In this document: positions 1 through 11,471 of the stretch, in pieces | Layout of the letters: every line of letters starts with the position of its first letter | Position numbering within the stretch: the first letter of the stretch is position 1 | DNA from: Nilaparvata lugens | Taxonomy: Eukaryota > Arthropoda > Insecta > Hemiptera > Delphacidae | NCBI RefSeq assembly: GCF_014356525.2 | Contig: NC_052507.1 | Span: 52,510,463 to 52,574,462, forward strand | Direction: 5' to 3' | DNA length: 64,000 nt | The notes under the pieces: model-generated | Told to the model about the DNA's origin: nothing | What the model saw: the letters and a program-made list of their open reading frames with translations, nothing else | Database searches by the model: none | Position numbers and translations under genes: made by a program

Positions 1-399
1 TGAGTAGATGAAAAGGAGTGTAACAGACATCTTACTGAGGCTAAGGGCTGCTTCAGGAGAATATGCTTAAATTTAATATGATACAGAGATACAGTATGTA
101 CTTTGAGAAATTCTAGTTCTGAATTAGTTTAATTGTTTAGCCTAGCTGTTTTTCGAAATAAATAGATAATCAAAAGTACTGGCTCAGTTAGATCATTGGG
201 ATTTTAGACCTATCTCAAGCTGATTTGGATTGAGCATGCATTGCAGATTGCAGTTGTGATGCAAGCTTTCAAGAGAAATCCATTTCCAATAAACGTTGAA
301 GACATCTGTCTCAGCCATTATCTTGTAACAAATTAATATATTGCTGCTACAGAAGCTGCAGGCTGCGAGGATATAATCAGCAGGGAGGATAGATTATTA

Positions 400-1530
400 A
401 TGTCCACAATGTCCAAAGTTGTTGAAATTATAATGAAGCAACAATTGGTGGAATGCTTCGAAATGAACAACCTCTTCAACAACACTCAAAATGGCTTTAG
501 GAATAACCGCTCAACAACAAGTGCCCTCATTGCTCTCACAAATGAAATTCAAAATGCTTTTGATACAGGTGATAAACTAGCCCTGACACTTTTTGACCTG
601 AGTAAGGCTTTTGACTGAGTTCCACACAACATCTTTGTCAGTAAGCTGAAAGGATAAGGGATTGGAGGACAAGTCCTAAAGGCCATCATCAGCTATCTTG
701 AGAACCGAAAACAAGTTATCTCAATAAAAGGTGCAAGTTCTCAGATCATATATATAAATCATAGAGTTCCGCAGGGTTCTGTATTGGGCCCAACAGAACA
801 AGTAATTTCACACCATCTAACGACTTCTTACTATTCGCCGATGACACGACAATTATGTCAAGAGGAAGTACAAGCAACCAAGTCCATGCAAGAAATGAAA
901 TTCTCACCCGTAAGGCAAAGGGATGGTTCCTGACAAATCGATTGAAACTAAATAAAGAGAAATTCCAAATTCTCATTTGCTCCTTAAAAAATGAAGTTTA
1001 GAATGGTGAAAATGAGCCAGTAAAATTATTGGGATTTTTGATTGAAAGGAAGCTGAAATGGAATACACTCATCACTCAGACTTGCACGAAACTTTCAAGA
1101 GTACATCATCTACTCAGAAAGCTGATATATGTGGTGACAATGGAATATTTGGTTAACAGCGTACCATTCACTGTTCCACAGCCATATAACCTATAGGATT
1201 TTGATTTAGGGGCATGCTTTGACTGAATCGGACGTGTTGCTGCTTCAAGAAAAGGCAATCAGGATTATAACCTTCTCGGACTGCCTGGAACATTGCAGGC
1301 CACTCTTCAGGAAACTGGAATCCTGGCAATGTTCAGCCAGTACATATACCCCGTAGCAGACTGACAGGGACTCAAAAGAGCTTCCATATAGCGGCACTTG
1401 TTCAATCAGCTCCCAAAGTCTGTGAAGGGTGCTGAAAAAAATATTTTTAAATGCACGATAAAGAAGAGACTGGTGAAGCGGCCCATCTATTCGCTGATGG
1501 AACTGGAGGATGAGCCTTTATTTTCCAATG
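400..1530 (+). pseudogene. Jockey-like non-LTR reverse transcriptase relic
   Basis: This is a decayed reverse-transcriptase region of a Jockey/CR1-type LINE. The first open piece (400-618) carries the fingers motif NGFRNNRSTTSAL and ends in LFDLSKAFD, immediately followed by an in-frame TGA. Downstream, in other frames, VPQGSVLGP (about 765-793), FADDT (about 836) and the later KLLGFLIERKLKWN-type stretch (about 1020) appear in the canonical RT order. A C-terminal block (about 1390-1525) resembles the region that ends such ORF2 proteins. Several stops and frameshifts make it non-functional. No endonuclease domain or 5' end is visible, so it is 5' truncated. The family assignment rests on motif order only. 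Confidence 0.8.
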
Positions 1531-2231
1531 AGGTCCATGGCTTCACCAGAATCTGAGGAGAGGTACCCATAGTCTTCCTTAACACAGTCTGTCTAGTCAT
1601 CCCAGCCAATGACGAAGGATTCAAATATCAAGCAAGAATAAAATTTCAAGAGGATTTCAACATTCTCATGAAAGAACTAGACAGAGATGGTGGCAAAATG
1701 TTAAGGCCGATATGATCAGGCTTGGAACTACAGAAGAATGTGTTTGAGATCTATCAACCTGGAGGCTTTTTGTTGGTGCGGCTGGATATCAACGTAAATA
1801 TAGAATACGTAGAATTTAAAAAAATTGCTTACAGTAGAATTATTATATGAAATTTGCAAATGATTTCAATTAACAGCCTTATATTGATGAAACAAAACAG
1901 AAATTAAAAACAAAAAAGTAACATCCTATTTCTCAGCATTTTCTTGTGTGATGGACGGACTCTAAAGAGCAAGTGATTTTTAATACAATATCATATTCAA
2001 TGCTATAACATATTATTTTATGGTCTTCATTATTATCGTTCTTGAATAGTACTCTCTTTTCTATTCCAGAGTAGACATTTGCAATATTAATGTTTTATTC
2101 TGTTGTGCTTTGGCATTTATTATTACCGGCACTTATGAGTTCATACATCATTGTCCAATCTCGAATTTCAACAAGTGAACAGCATTTTCCCAGCATATGT
2201 TAATATATTGGACTATGACACAGAATGAATT

Positions 2232-2273
2232 GTTTCAATTAACATGAATCCAACGTTTCAATTAACATGAATC
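2232..2273. repeat. Short tandem duplication, 23-bp period
   Basis: Two exact copies of a 19-bp segment beginning GTTTCAATTAACATG lie at 2232-2250 and 2255-2273. The rest of 1531-2389 holds no gene I can recognise. TTTATT motifs near 2093 and 2118 could be minus-strand AATAAA signals for the exon at 2390-2503. Confidence 0.7.
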
Positions 2274-2389
2274 ATGAGCATCCAACGTTACGTTGTTCAA
2301 AGAGGTATTTTACAAACTTGTCTCAGGTGTGATAGAAATTGTAAATTAGCCAACGCAAATTCATAGGGCAACAGATCCATAGAGGACTC

Positions 2390-2503
2390 CTAATGAAAAC
2401 CACGAGGTTCGTAGAAACCCACCGTTCGTGAAGACTCATCTTCGTAGAGCTGTTGAGAATTACTTTCTGCATCGGTCTGTTCATAAACGCCATTTTCTAT
2501 AAT
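2390..2503 (-). CDS. Probable last exon of an unrecognised gene
   Basis: On the minus strand a good splice acceptor (TTTTCAG, ending at 2504) is followed by an open frame of 37 codons and TAG at 2390-2392. The peptide starts IIENGVYEQTDAESNSQQLY and ends VGFYEPRGFH. It is acidic and polar in the middle, and base composition is higher in GC than the flanks, as expected for a real exon. Minus-strand AATAAA-type signals lie about 270-300 bp downstream. I do not recognise the protein, and upstream exons were not identified. It could instead be a chance ORF; the combination of acceptor, open frame and downstream signals is suggestive only. Confidence 0.45.
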   Translation of the reverse strand: MIENGVYEQTDAESNSQQLYEDESSRTVGFYEPRGFH

Positions 2504-2976
2504 CTGAAAACATAGAAACCATCCATATTAGGCTACTGGAGCTATACAAACAAAATTCTACTAACATTAATTAATTATTTTCAATTATCAATTTTATGAT
2601 TAAAATGGTAAAATTTATAAATAATGGTAAATTTATACTTCCGTTTGGTGATCACTTCAAGAGCCTAATAATAATCACCGTCAAGTGGGGTGACTATGGT
2701 CAAAAAACGCACATTTTCATTTGTAACTTTGTTAATTCTCAACATAATTCTATGTGCATGGTATATATTTATACCCCCAATCTTGTTGCTTATTGGAAGT
2801 TATAGAAAAATGATTAACCTGGAAGGAGATTGGAGAAAAAAATTTTTTGGCTGACCATTGTCACCCTGCAAGTGGGGTGACTCTGGTCACACCTATTAGT
2901 ACTGCATACACTCTCTTCACTGATGTGGGGCTACAATGGTCAGAAAGAGCAGACTTTTGGCTACAATTTGGTATAA

Positions 2977-3426
2977 TTTTGACGTGACAACGTCTTATAA
3001 ATTGGTTTGCCGGGAGACACTTCAAGAAACTGCGTTACGTTCCCACGTTATGCGCTCACAATGAGAGCGAGTGAGAGCGTTCGTTCCGGTTCACGGTCGT
3101 CTGGAAAGAGCACGAATAGGAGCAGTGGCGAGCAATGCCGCACCAACCCGAAGGCATTCACCTGGAGAGAGAGAGTGAAACGGAGCAGTCAACCTGCGCA
3201 GGCGCCGCAAGCAATCTCCTGCGACTGCGCCACTAATTCAAAATGTCAAGTCAATGGTTGTCTCTCTCGCTCTTAGGTGGGCGCGGGCTAACCATGCCCG
3301 AGTGGAAGGGACGCGTGCCTCTCACTCACTCTCATTGTGAGTTATTATTTCATCCTTCTTCGTACTATACGAATGAATATTCACATTAAAATTATTTTAC
3401 CACTCAAAGTCGTTGTCACGTAAAAC
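2977..3426. repeat. Nested foldback (MITE-like) element
   Basis: Two nested inverted repeats define a 450-bp foldback: an outer pair around ACGTGACAACG (2977-2994 and 3409-3426) and an inner pair of 23 bp at 3055-3077 and 3319-3341 with one mismatch (CTCACAATGAG...). The interior is GC-rich compared with its surroundings. It lies inside the larger 2678-4445 inverted repeat and is probably a separate, later insertion. Confidence 0.55.
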
Positions 3427-4114
3427 TTTCGCCCGTATACCGACTTTACAGGCAACCATGCAATTTTTTTGTTCAAAAATGTTACTCCTAAGTATACAAA
3501 AATTGAGATTTCGATAAAATGGGGACTTTAAACAAAAAAATCATACAATAATAATAATAGGCACTATAAATTTGAAAATTGGCAGTTTTAAAGATAAATA
3601 TACATAGTTTATTGGGAGGAAATATCATTAAGTTATAAGTTTTAGATAAAAAGTTATAACCTTTGGAAAATTGTTGTAAATTTTTCGGTGAGGAAAGACC
3701 GCAAAACTTAGTCTGTTTATGAAAATACTAAAATAATATAAGAAGTCCTTCACACTAACCATTTTTATAGATTAATGAACAGTTTATCATGAAGAAATAT
3801 CACAAGGTTCTATAAAATCAGTCATCGCTATGAAGCGGCTGTGAGCAGTTGATTGTTGTTGAGCTCTGTTATCAGTTTTCTTGTTCTATCATTTCTACAG
3901 TGCTACGATGTTCCAACTTGTTATTTCACCTTCCCAGCCGCAAATTTCAAGTGAAAAAATTGAAATAGCCTACTTGTTTCAACATTCTAAGTAAGTATCT
4001 TCGCATATAGTTTGTGCTCACTGACTGAATATAAGTGAATATTAAGTGAGTAAATGTGAAAATAAGTGAGTATTAGCTGAATGAAATTTTGCATTTCATC
4101 AAGTATAGTATAAA

Positions 4115-4200
4115 AGGAAAAAGGAGCCTCCTTCATACGCCAATATTAGAGTAAAAATCAGACTATAGATTTATTCATCATAAATCAGCTGACAAGTGAT
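4115..4200 (+). repeat. Dispersed repeat, inverted copy at 43327-43413
   Basis: The segment contains the phrases GCCAATATTAGAGTAAAAATC and ATAAATCAGCTGACA; a diverged reverse-complement copy lies at 43327-43413. Neither copy encodes protein. It is probably part of a repeat family whose ends are not defined here. Confidence 0.5.
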
Positions 4201-4445
4201 TACACAGATGTGTGGAGAAGCCAGTCTATTGCTGTATTTCCGTAAGGTCTATAGTTTCAATCAGGTACTTGTGGATGAGAATACTGCGTGAGGTCTACTG
4301 TTCACAGAACTACTAATGGAGAATGGGTGGGTATTTTTCATTATTTCATAATAGCTTTACTTGTTTCCAAGGAAATCAATATAATAACAAATCTTCAAAT
4401 TTGACCATAGGTACCCCTGAAGACCATAGTCACCCCGCTTGACGG

Positions 4446-5470
4446 CAGTGTCCCCGTTCACTAAGTAGGCCGTATAATCCTGGAGCTTATGTCACCTTAT
4501 GTAGACATTAGCCTACCCTCATCATAAGATAGTTTCATCAAATGAAAACTATTTCCATCTTTTCATTTCTATATTAATTCTAAATTATGTTTAGATTAAA
4601 TCGAAAAGAGCATCAATTAAAGTAGGGCGTGTAATTGGTTGAAAGTTATTAGTACCTTATAGAAGAAATCTTATGCTGATTGCAAGTATCAACTGGAATA
4701 ACTTACAAGAATTATCACATACGCCTGATACGGTAAATATAATTCAGCTAATTATTAGGTAACTTATTACAGTAACAAGGGAGCAACACTTAGCCTAATA
4801 AAACATTTACCTATCAATGACATTTACAGAAGAAAAATATAAGTAACCTATTTTTAGATAATGATTCACATTCATTTTGATGCAATTGGATTCTAAGTCA
4901 ATTGCAAAATGGCCATTGCCATTCAACTTCTCAATAAAACAGCTTATATATCAATTGCTTAAAAACCGCAATGTACACCCAAAAACTTAATAAAGATTCT
5001 TACCTTAAATTCTCTAACAAAACTTAATAAATATTATCACTTTAGAAAAGTTTACACAAGAAAGTTGAAAAACAACTAATAGAACTTTAATGTAATGACG
5101 CCATAATCCGAAATCACATCCACCAGTGCCAAAAACTCACAAACCAGAGACCTCTCGGTCTCAGACAGCACCGTATCGCGCATGCGTTAGTAACGGTTTT
5201 TTCTCGTTCCATTCAGTCAGTTCTATGAATGTAACGTTCTTTGTGATGATGGCTACCGAGCACCGTAACTGGAGCCGTCATTCCATTTTGATGGTGATAT
5301 TATTATCCAATGATGATTAATTTATCATTAAATTCGATTCAATATTCAACATATTATCATCATTTCATTCAATAAAAGAAAGAGTACTTTTCAATAATAT
5401 AATTAATAAAATATAACAGTTGTTATTTAACTAATGTTAAAAAAATACACTAAGTCAGCATATATATTGT
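4446..5470. other. Intergenic, nothing recognised
   Basis: AT-rich sequence without a convincing gene. A 64-codon ORF at 5126-5320 has no recognisable motif and is not supported by splice or promoter signals. A consensus-like minus-strand splice donor occurs near 5003, but no exon of plausible length adjoins it. Confidence 0.5.
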
Positions 5471-6055
5471 CATTCCAAAGCAAAAACTCAACCCCCTAAC
5501 CTCCCTTTCTATATTTGAAACATTAATAAAAATAAATCTTAGTGAAAACTCGTGATCCCTTCCAGCATATTGCAATTTCAAAGCAAAATCCTAACCCCCT
5601 AACCTATCTTTTCACCTTTGAAATATCAAAAACCATAATTCCATCTGCACCCTAGCCCTTTCTAGCATATTGCAATTTTAAAACAAAAACCTCACCTGTC
5701 TATCCTAACCCCCTAACCTATATTTTCACCTTTGAAATATCAAAAATCATAATTTTACCTGTACCCTAGCCCTTTCTAGCATATTGCAATTTCAAAGCAA
5801 AAACCTAACCTAGCCTTATGGAACATTATTAAATATAACTTGAAAAAACCTTACCCCTAACCCTTTCACATTCAATACTTTGGATTTCAAAGCAAAATCC
5901 TAACCCCTTAACCTATCCTTTCACCTTTGAAACAACAAAACATAACTCTACCTGGACCCTAGCCCCTCCTAGCATATTGCAATTTCAAAGCAAAAACCTA
6001 ACCTATCCTTATGAAACATTATTGAATATAACCTAACCCTTAACCCTACAATGTC
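5471..6055. repeat. Tandem repeat, about 100-bp unit, six copies
   Basis: Six diverged units begin at about 5471, 5571, 5671, 5785, 5881 and 5978. Most start with TGCAATTTCAAAGCAAAA and continue with runs such as CCTAACCCCCTAACCT, then CACCTTTGAAA and CCTAGCCC. Unit length varies from 96 to 114 bp. The CCTAA content resembles the insect telomere pentamer (TTAGG on the other strand), but the array is a complex minisatellite, not a pure telomere repeat. Confidence 0.8.
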
Positions 6056-6062
6056 AATTAGT

Positions 6063-6703
6063 TGAATTTCTACATGATGTGGCAACCTTGCAATGCATGA
6101 AAGAGATAGTGCCATCTGCTTTGTTGAATGATAAACGAGGATAGCAACACCATTGCAAACCACACACTGCCATTATAACGTAAACCTCACTATAGATACT
6201 CAAAGAATACTTTTGAATAACTATGTGGTAACTGTGAACGTTGCTGGCCGTTACTCTCTTTCTGTGACAAAGAGAAGCAGCTGTGCTGTGAAGAGGGAAG
6301 ACAGTCGAAAGGCTAAAGATCACAACGGGGCAACGGGGTATAATTTTTAGCACTCTAGTGGGTGTTTTGTCAACTACAAAAACAAAAAATTTCAGAGTTA
6401 AAATTCTGAAATAATTATTAAAAAATGATATTATACCATTGAAAATAGCAAATCAATGCTAAAACATTGGAACTGGCATATCAATACTATTACATTGAAA
6501 CTAGCATATCAATACTATCACATTGAAACTAGCATATCAATACTATAATAGTAAGGTCCACCTGATAATGGCAGTGTATGATTTGCAATGGTGTAGTCTT
6601 GTCTACATTCGTGTCCTTGTCTATCGTTCAACAAAGCAGATGCCGCTATCTCTTTCACGCATTGCGATGTTGCCACATCGTTTATCAACAATGTAGAGAA
6701 TCT
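6063..6703. mobile_element. Foldback element with about 135-160-bp arms
   Basis: The left arm (6063-6196) and right arm (6543-6703) are diverged reverse complements. Both carry the same ordered phrases: a TGTTGCCAC block, ATCTGCTTTGTTGAA, GTCTACATTCGTGTCC-like text and AATGGCAGTGT, ending in the GGTCCAC/ACCTCACTATAG terminus. Further single copies occur at 28010, 28655 and 41386, so this is a dispersed MITE-like family. ORFs predicted within it are by-products. Confidence 0.7.
6464..6547. repeat. Three tandem copies of a 28-bp unit
   Basis: Units of the form ACATTGAAACTAGCATATCA plus 8 bp start at 6464, 6492 and 6520. They differ from one another by a few bases and lie between the arms of the foldback element, next to its right arm. 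Confidence 0.8.
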
Positions 6704-6747
6704 ACTAATTGACAAAATATTTTATCTCAATCATGAAAATTTATTAT

Positions 6748-6796
6748 GTGGACTTCACATTATAACGTGGACTTCACATTATAACGTGGACTTCAC
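6748..6796. repeat. 19-bp tandem repeat, 2.6 copies
   Basis: The unit GTGGACTTCACATTATAAC is repeated exactly at 6748-6766 and 6767-6785, with a partial third copy. It corresponds to the terminal motif of the neighbouring foldback family (ACGTGGACCTCACTATAG) and probably grew from that end by slippage. Confidence 0.8.
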
Positions 6797-7499
6797 TAGC
6801 ACATTATCATTTGGAAGCTTTAACCTAATCGCTAACCTTGATTTTCAACTAAATTTTTCCCTAACATTAGATCGTAACACTGACCCTCCAATTGAAAAAT
6901 GGAGAACGCAAATACTATAAAATAGACTATCTTTGGTATGAGTGATAATTTTTTGTTGACTACTTGTCTACTCGTCAAGAGTAATAATAATTATTTTGAG
7001 TTCCAGGGATCTACAATATTTGAAACCGCGATGAACAGGAATGGCGACAATGTAGAATTACGACAAAAATGACCACTTTTTCATGCGAGTTTGTTCTTTG
7101 TTTCTTCACGCACACGACAGACTGGGACGGGGTCACTGAAAACCACTGAAACAAAAAAATGAGACAAATTGTGCTATTTTTCACAGAGAATAATGTTCTC
7201 CTACTTTGTGTTTGAACTGGGACGACGACAAACTAGGTCTTTTTTTGATCCAGCTTGTCGCTTCACGCACATGACAAGGTTGGTTTACCACAAAGTAGGA
7301 TAACATTGTGATCTCCTCTTCTCTGTGGGTTTACTCGCGGAAATCTACCACCCCCGGCCGAAAAATTCTATTGACCAAACGTTGATAGCATTTTCCAACT
7401 CATCGAAAGTGGCATCTTTCTACAGAGCTGTAGATGATTATTTTGTCAATGAGTTCTGAATCATATTGTTGGTTGAATATTATAAAGGACATTTTTTTT
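6797..7499. other. Intergenic, weak internal repeats only
   Basis: No coding signal. Two direct copies of a TTCACGCACA(C/T)GACA phrase lie near 7105 and 7262, and an ACTTTGTG/CACAAAGT pair lies near 7203 and 7281, suggesting an old, undetermined repeat. Confidence 0.4.
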
Positions 7500-7844
7500 A
7501 TTCATCATATTCATCAATCATCAGAGTATTGATCGAGCAGTTGAAGCGAGCAGATATAGTTTTTTTTTAATGAGAGTAGTTGAAATAGTGTATGCAATAG
7601 TTGAAGTGCTCAGTTCAGTTTTTTGATTGTTGTGCGCGAGTTCAGTGCCCTGCGCTGAAAAAACAGTTCAGTGCTGAATTATCATATAATCCAGCTGAGG
7701 AATGTAAGGAATGTGAGGAATGTCGACTCCCAAAAGATTGCCGACCTTCCATGTGCCAGAGTTCGAAGAGGAGGAGGAAACAGATGACGTCACAACTATG
7801 ACAAGTCAACTAACACCGGCTAAGAGAGTGTTAAACAAACGTTA

Positions 7845-8345
7845 TTGACTTCCAACATCAACAGTTCCCCAGAATTGTTTCTAAAAACGAACAAACTGGA
7901 AACTGCAATGGAGCAGTTTTTATACAACGCATGGAAAGAAGTCACTTGCCAACAAAGTGAAGAGAGAGAAAGAATGAATAAGCTGGAAAAGGAGTTGGAG
8001 AAAGCATGGTCAGAGATCAATCAGCTGAAAGAGATGTTTTCGTCAGCATCTTCAACAACACGGAAGCTCCAATCATCAGCTTCTAGTACAATGCAACCAG
8101 CATCTTCTAGAAATAACAATAAAAGTTATTCACCACCGAACTGGGAGGAAGAAGAGAAAATGAAATAACATCAGAGACTGCATGGATTTTACCTAAACAT
8201 AAGAAGAGGAAAATCCATGACTCACCAGAAACAATAAGGACTGCAACTGAGTCCACAAGTATAAAACCGAAAGAAAAGAAAAACAAGCCTCCACCAGTCA
8301 TATTAAGCGATGTTCAAGAGTATTCTAAAATTAAAGAGGCATTGA
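7845..8345 (+). pseudogene. ORF1 (gag-like) of the Jockey-like element
   Basis: The first readable part (7845-8168) encodes a polar protein with a short coiled coil (EERERMNKLEKELEKAW). After a frameshift near 8165, the frame continues through a lysine-rich stretch to PPPVILSDVQEYSKIKEAL (about 8289-8345). That PPP-V-(x)-V-QEY-(x)-L pattern matches the segment preceding the zinc knuckles in Jockey-clade ORF1 proteins (PRE_C2HC type). No CCHC knuckles follow, because the sequence breaks off. It would bind element RNA in an intact element. Calling this ORF1 is an inference from the motif and its position before an endonuclease. Confidence 0.65.
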
Positions 8346-8750
8346 AATCGGAAAATCTTAATCTCTGAAACCCATTCAACTGAGCAGACTCACTTCAAAA
8401 TCAATGGATATATAATGGTTTTCAGCTGTGAATAAAAAATAGTGAGTAGTTTTTTGATTTTCTATTCAAATTTTTTAAATAAGTGCAATATTCCTAAAGT
8501 TTTTAATTTATTGTGATACATTCTGTAATTTATTTAGAGTATGAAATCAACCTTCAAAATTCAAAATTTTAAAACATCATTCTTGGACCTAAAATCAAGT
8601 GACGATGCAGTGTGTGATTACATAACCTTATCTTTTGGACAACATTAACATTTTATCAAAATTTTTGGAGAGAAATAGTACAGGCTCAGCCTAGTTTTTC
8701 CTCCAATGTCATAATTGTATTATGATTATAGTATTTCATAAAATAAATGA

Positions 8751-11270
8751 ATGAATGTTTACAAAACTATTCATCCTCAAAATCAAGCAAGAGGTGGAAG
8801 TGCTGTAATAGTGAAGGAGAATATTAAACACTATGAAGACTTCAGTATTCAAAGTGATAAAATACAGCTAACTGTGGTTGGAATAGAGTCCATCAACCAG
8901 AAAATACTTGTTGGAGCTGCATATTTTCCACCACGCCACAATTTAAAGAAAAATGATTACACAAATATTCTTCTTCAGCTTGGAGATAAATTCATAGTGG
9001 GTGGAGATTTTAATGCCAAGCATAAGGATTGGGGTTCAAGACTCACAACTACCAAAGGAAAAGAACTCAGAGAGGCTATCCAGGAGCTGGGCTGCGAATT
9101 CCATTCAACAGGGACACCTACTTATGGCCAACATATTTGAATAAAACTCCAGATCTTCTTGATTTCTTCATAACAAAGAGAATATCCAGTAATTTTATTG
9201 ACATTGAAGAGAGCTTTGACCTGGATCCAGATCATTCAGCTGTAGTTCTCACACTTAGTGAACGAATAATAAAGAAAGAAGACAGACCAATGTTAGTCAA
9301 CAGGACAACAGACTGGGAAGCTTTTAAAGTGGAGTTGGAGAATGAAATGAACTTGAATATTCCACTTAGATCAGCTGAGCAGTTAGATGAAGCAGCAGAA
9401 AATTTAATGTGGCAAATCCAGAAATCAGCCTGGAAAAACACCAGACAAACACCAGGAAAACAAAAGGATGCAATTACACCCTGGAGATTCGGCAACTTGT
9501 TTTAGAAAAATGAAGGGCAAGAAGAAGTCGGCAACAAACTCGTGATCCTGCTGACAAGAATATCTTGAATAACAAAACACAACAATTGAGAAGAGAGATA
9601 AGGAAACTAACTTAGGAATCCATTAAAACATTCAAAATTTGAAAGCTGATGCCAGTACAGATTATTTATTATGGAAAGTAACAAAAAGAATTAAGCGAGC
9701 AATATTACAATCCCCTCCAATTAGAAAACCAGATGGTACTTGGGCAAGAAACAACAGAGAAAAAAAGCAGATTTATTTGCTAATCATCTGGAAGAAATCT
9801 TTCAGCCAAACAACATTCAATCTTAAATTGATCCTGAAGAAAGTATAATAGATGATTTAGATACAGAGATTGATCTATAGTTTCTATAAATGAGGTTCAA
9901 GAAGAAATAAAATCTGAGTACCAAAAAAGCACCTGGATTTGATCTGATTACAGGTGAAATCATGAAGAAACTCCCAAGGTAATGTATTATAATGCTAACA
10001 TAATTATTTATTCAATGCATCACTCCCATTACAGCATTTTCCTAAAATTTGGAAGGTGGCAGAAGTCATTATGTTACAAAAGCCTGGGAAATGTCCACAA
10101 GAAGCAAAATCATACCGCCCAAGATTGGACTCTTCTACCTGTAATTTCAAAGCTTTTTGAGAAATTGCTAATGAAGAGATTGACTCCCATCATAAGTAGG
10201 CCTAGCAGGAATCTGATACCAGCCCATCAATTTGGTTTCAGGCAGAAGCATTCAACCCTGGACCAAGTACATAGAATCACCAATGTGATAGAGAATTAAT
10301 TAGAGAAAAAATGTATATGCTCAGCAATCATCCTTGATGTGGCACAGGCATTTGACAAAGTGTGGCATAAAGGACTGATCAGTAAACTTCATAAAATTCT
10401 TTCCACTCAACTTGTAAAACTTTTAAAATCATACATAATCAACAGATTATTCAGAGTAAAACAAGGTGACGACGTCTCTGAATTGGAGGAAATAAGGGCT
10501 GGAGTTCCACAAGGTAGTGTTCTTGGACCAGTTCTTTATGTGCTGTACACAAGCGATCTTCCTGAATTGGATGCAGTGACAATTGCTACTTTTGCTGATG
10601 ATACTGCAATACTGGCAGAAGGGGAAACTGTACAAGAAGCAACCACAAAACTACAGAATGCTAGCAACAAATTCAGTGACTGGACCAAAAAATGGAGAAT
10701 TCGATTGAATGAGATGAAGTCCATTCATATCAACTTCACAAACAAAAATATCACTGATCCGATTTGAATAAATCTAAATGGGAATGTAGTTCCACTCAGC
10801 AACACAGCAAAATACCTTGGAATGACTCTTGACGCCAAGTTGAAATGGAAAGAGCAAATCAAGATGAAAAGGAGCGAGCTGGGACTCAAATACAGTAAAA
10901 TCTATTGGCTGTTGGGCCGACAATCACATCTCTCATTGGACAACAGAATATTGATTTACAAACAAATCCTAAAACCTGTTTGGACATATGGAATTCAGCT
11001 ATGGGGCTACTCTAGAACATCTAACATCAATCAGATTCAAACATTTCAAAACAGAATACCATACTGCGGAACATGGTGAATGCGCCTTGGTTCATAAGGA
11101 ACAACTTTTTGCACCGAGATCTGCACATCCCCTATGCGACCAGTGAAATAAGACGATTGGCAGTCACGTCTTCATCAATCAGGACAACACCGAAGTCATC
11201 CAACTACTAGACAGCACTGAACTCACAAGGAGGTTGAAGAGAACAAAGCCCTTCGAGCTGGTGTAGTGCT
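8751..11270 (+). pseudogene. ORF2 endonuclease/reverse transcriptase of Jockey-like element
   Basis: The endonuclease domain is read in two frames: ARGGSAVIVKENIKHY and VGGDFNAKHKDWGSR (8751-9140), then after a shift DLLDFFITKRIS and DLDPDHSAVVLTL (9140-9250), which includes the conserved N, D and SDH-like residues. The RT follows: HQFGFRQKHSTLDQVHRI (about 10227), LDVAQAFDKVWHKGL (10333-10377), GVPQGSVLGPVLY (10501-10540) and TFADDTAILAE (about 10588-10620). The C-terminal portion carries LKPVWTYGIQLWGYS (about 10971-11010). Several frameshifts and an in-frame stop near 10767 rule out a functional product. Activity in an intact relative would be target-primed reverse transcription in the nucleus. 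Confidence 0.85.
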
Positions 11271-11471
11271 AGTGAAGTGAAAAAAGTATAAATTAGATAA
11301 ATGTGTAGCGAAAGAATTTAATGTAGAGGAATAATTATAGATTAGAACTGTAGGCTTCACTGGAAGACTTGAGCAATAAAAATTAATATGTTAGGATATG
11401 AAATAAGAGAACAAAATTAATGGTTAGTCCTAGTGACTAGTTTTAATAGAAATAATAAATGAAAAAAATAA

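Larger units (their letters stand above)
2678..4445. mobile_element. Long inverted-repeat element, 1.77 kb, no transposase seen
   Basis: A 24-bp sequence at 2678-2701 (starting CCGTCAAGTGGGGTGAC) recurs in inverted orientation at 4422-4445 with one mismatch. Related sub-terminal copies of the GGGGTGACT(A/C)TGGTC motif lie at about 2868-2890 and 4403-4420. Such nested terminal and sub-terminal repeats are typical of non-autonomous DNA transposons. No long ORF that could be a transposase lies inside; an 89-codon ORF at 3007-3276 is arginine/serine-rich and probably spurious. Clear target duplications were not found, so the true ends are uncertain. Confidence 0.5.
7500..11471 (+). mobile_element. 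Jockey-like LINE, decayed but near full length
   Basis: A two-ORF non-LTR element in sense orientation: an untranslated leader, a gag-like ORF1 (7845-8345), then an ORF2 with endonuclease (8751-9300), linker, reverse transcriptase (about 10080-10800) and a C-terminal region (10800-11270). It ends in an A-rich AATAAATGAAAAAAATAAAT tail at about 11450-11470. The 3' half of ORF1 and the start of ORF2 are missing or unreadable between 8346 and 8750. Frameshifts at about 9105, 9505 and 9840-10080 and a stop near 10768 show it is dead. No target duplication was identified. Confidence 0.8.

Noticed and set aside
3007..3276. 89-codon Arg/Ser-rich ORF as a gene
   Set aside because: It lies within the arms of a foldback element and covers one of its inverted repeats.
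6054..6353. Overlapping ORFs on both strands around 6054-6715
   Set aside because: They follow the arms of a repeat family that has non-coding copies at 28010, 28655 and 41386.
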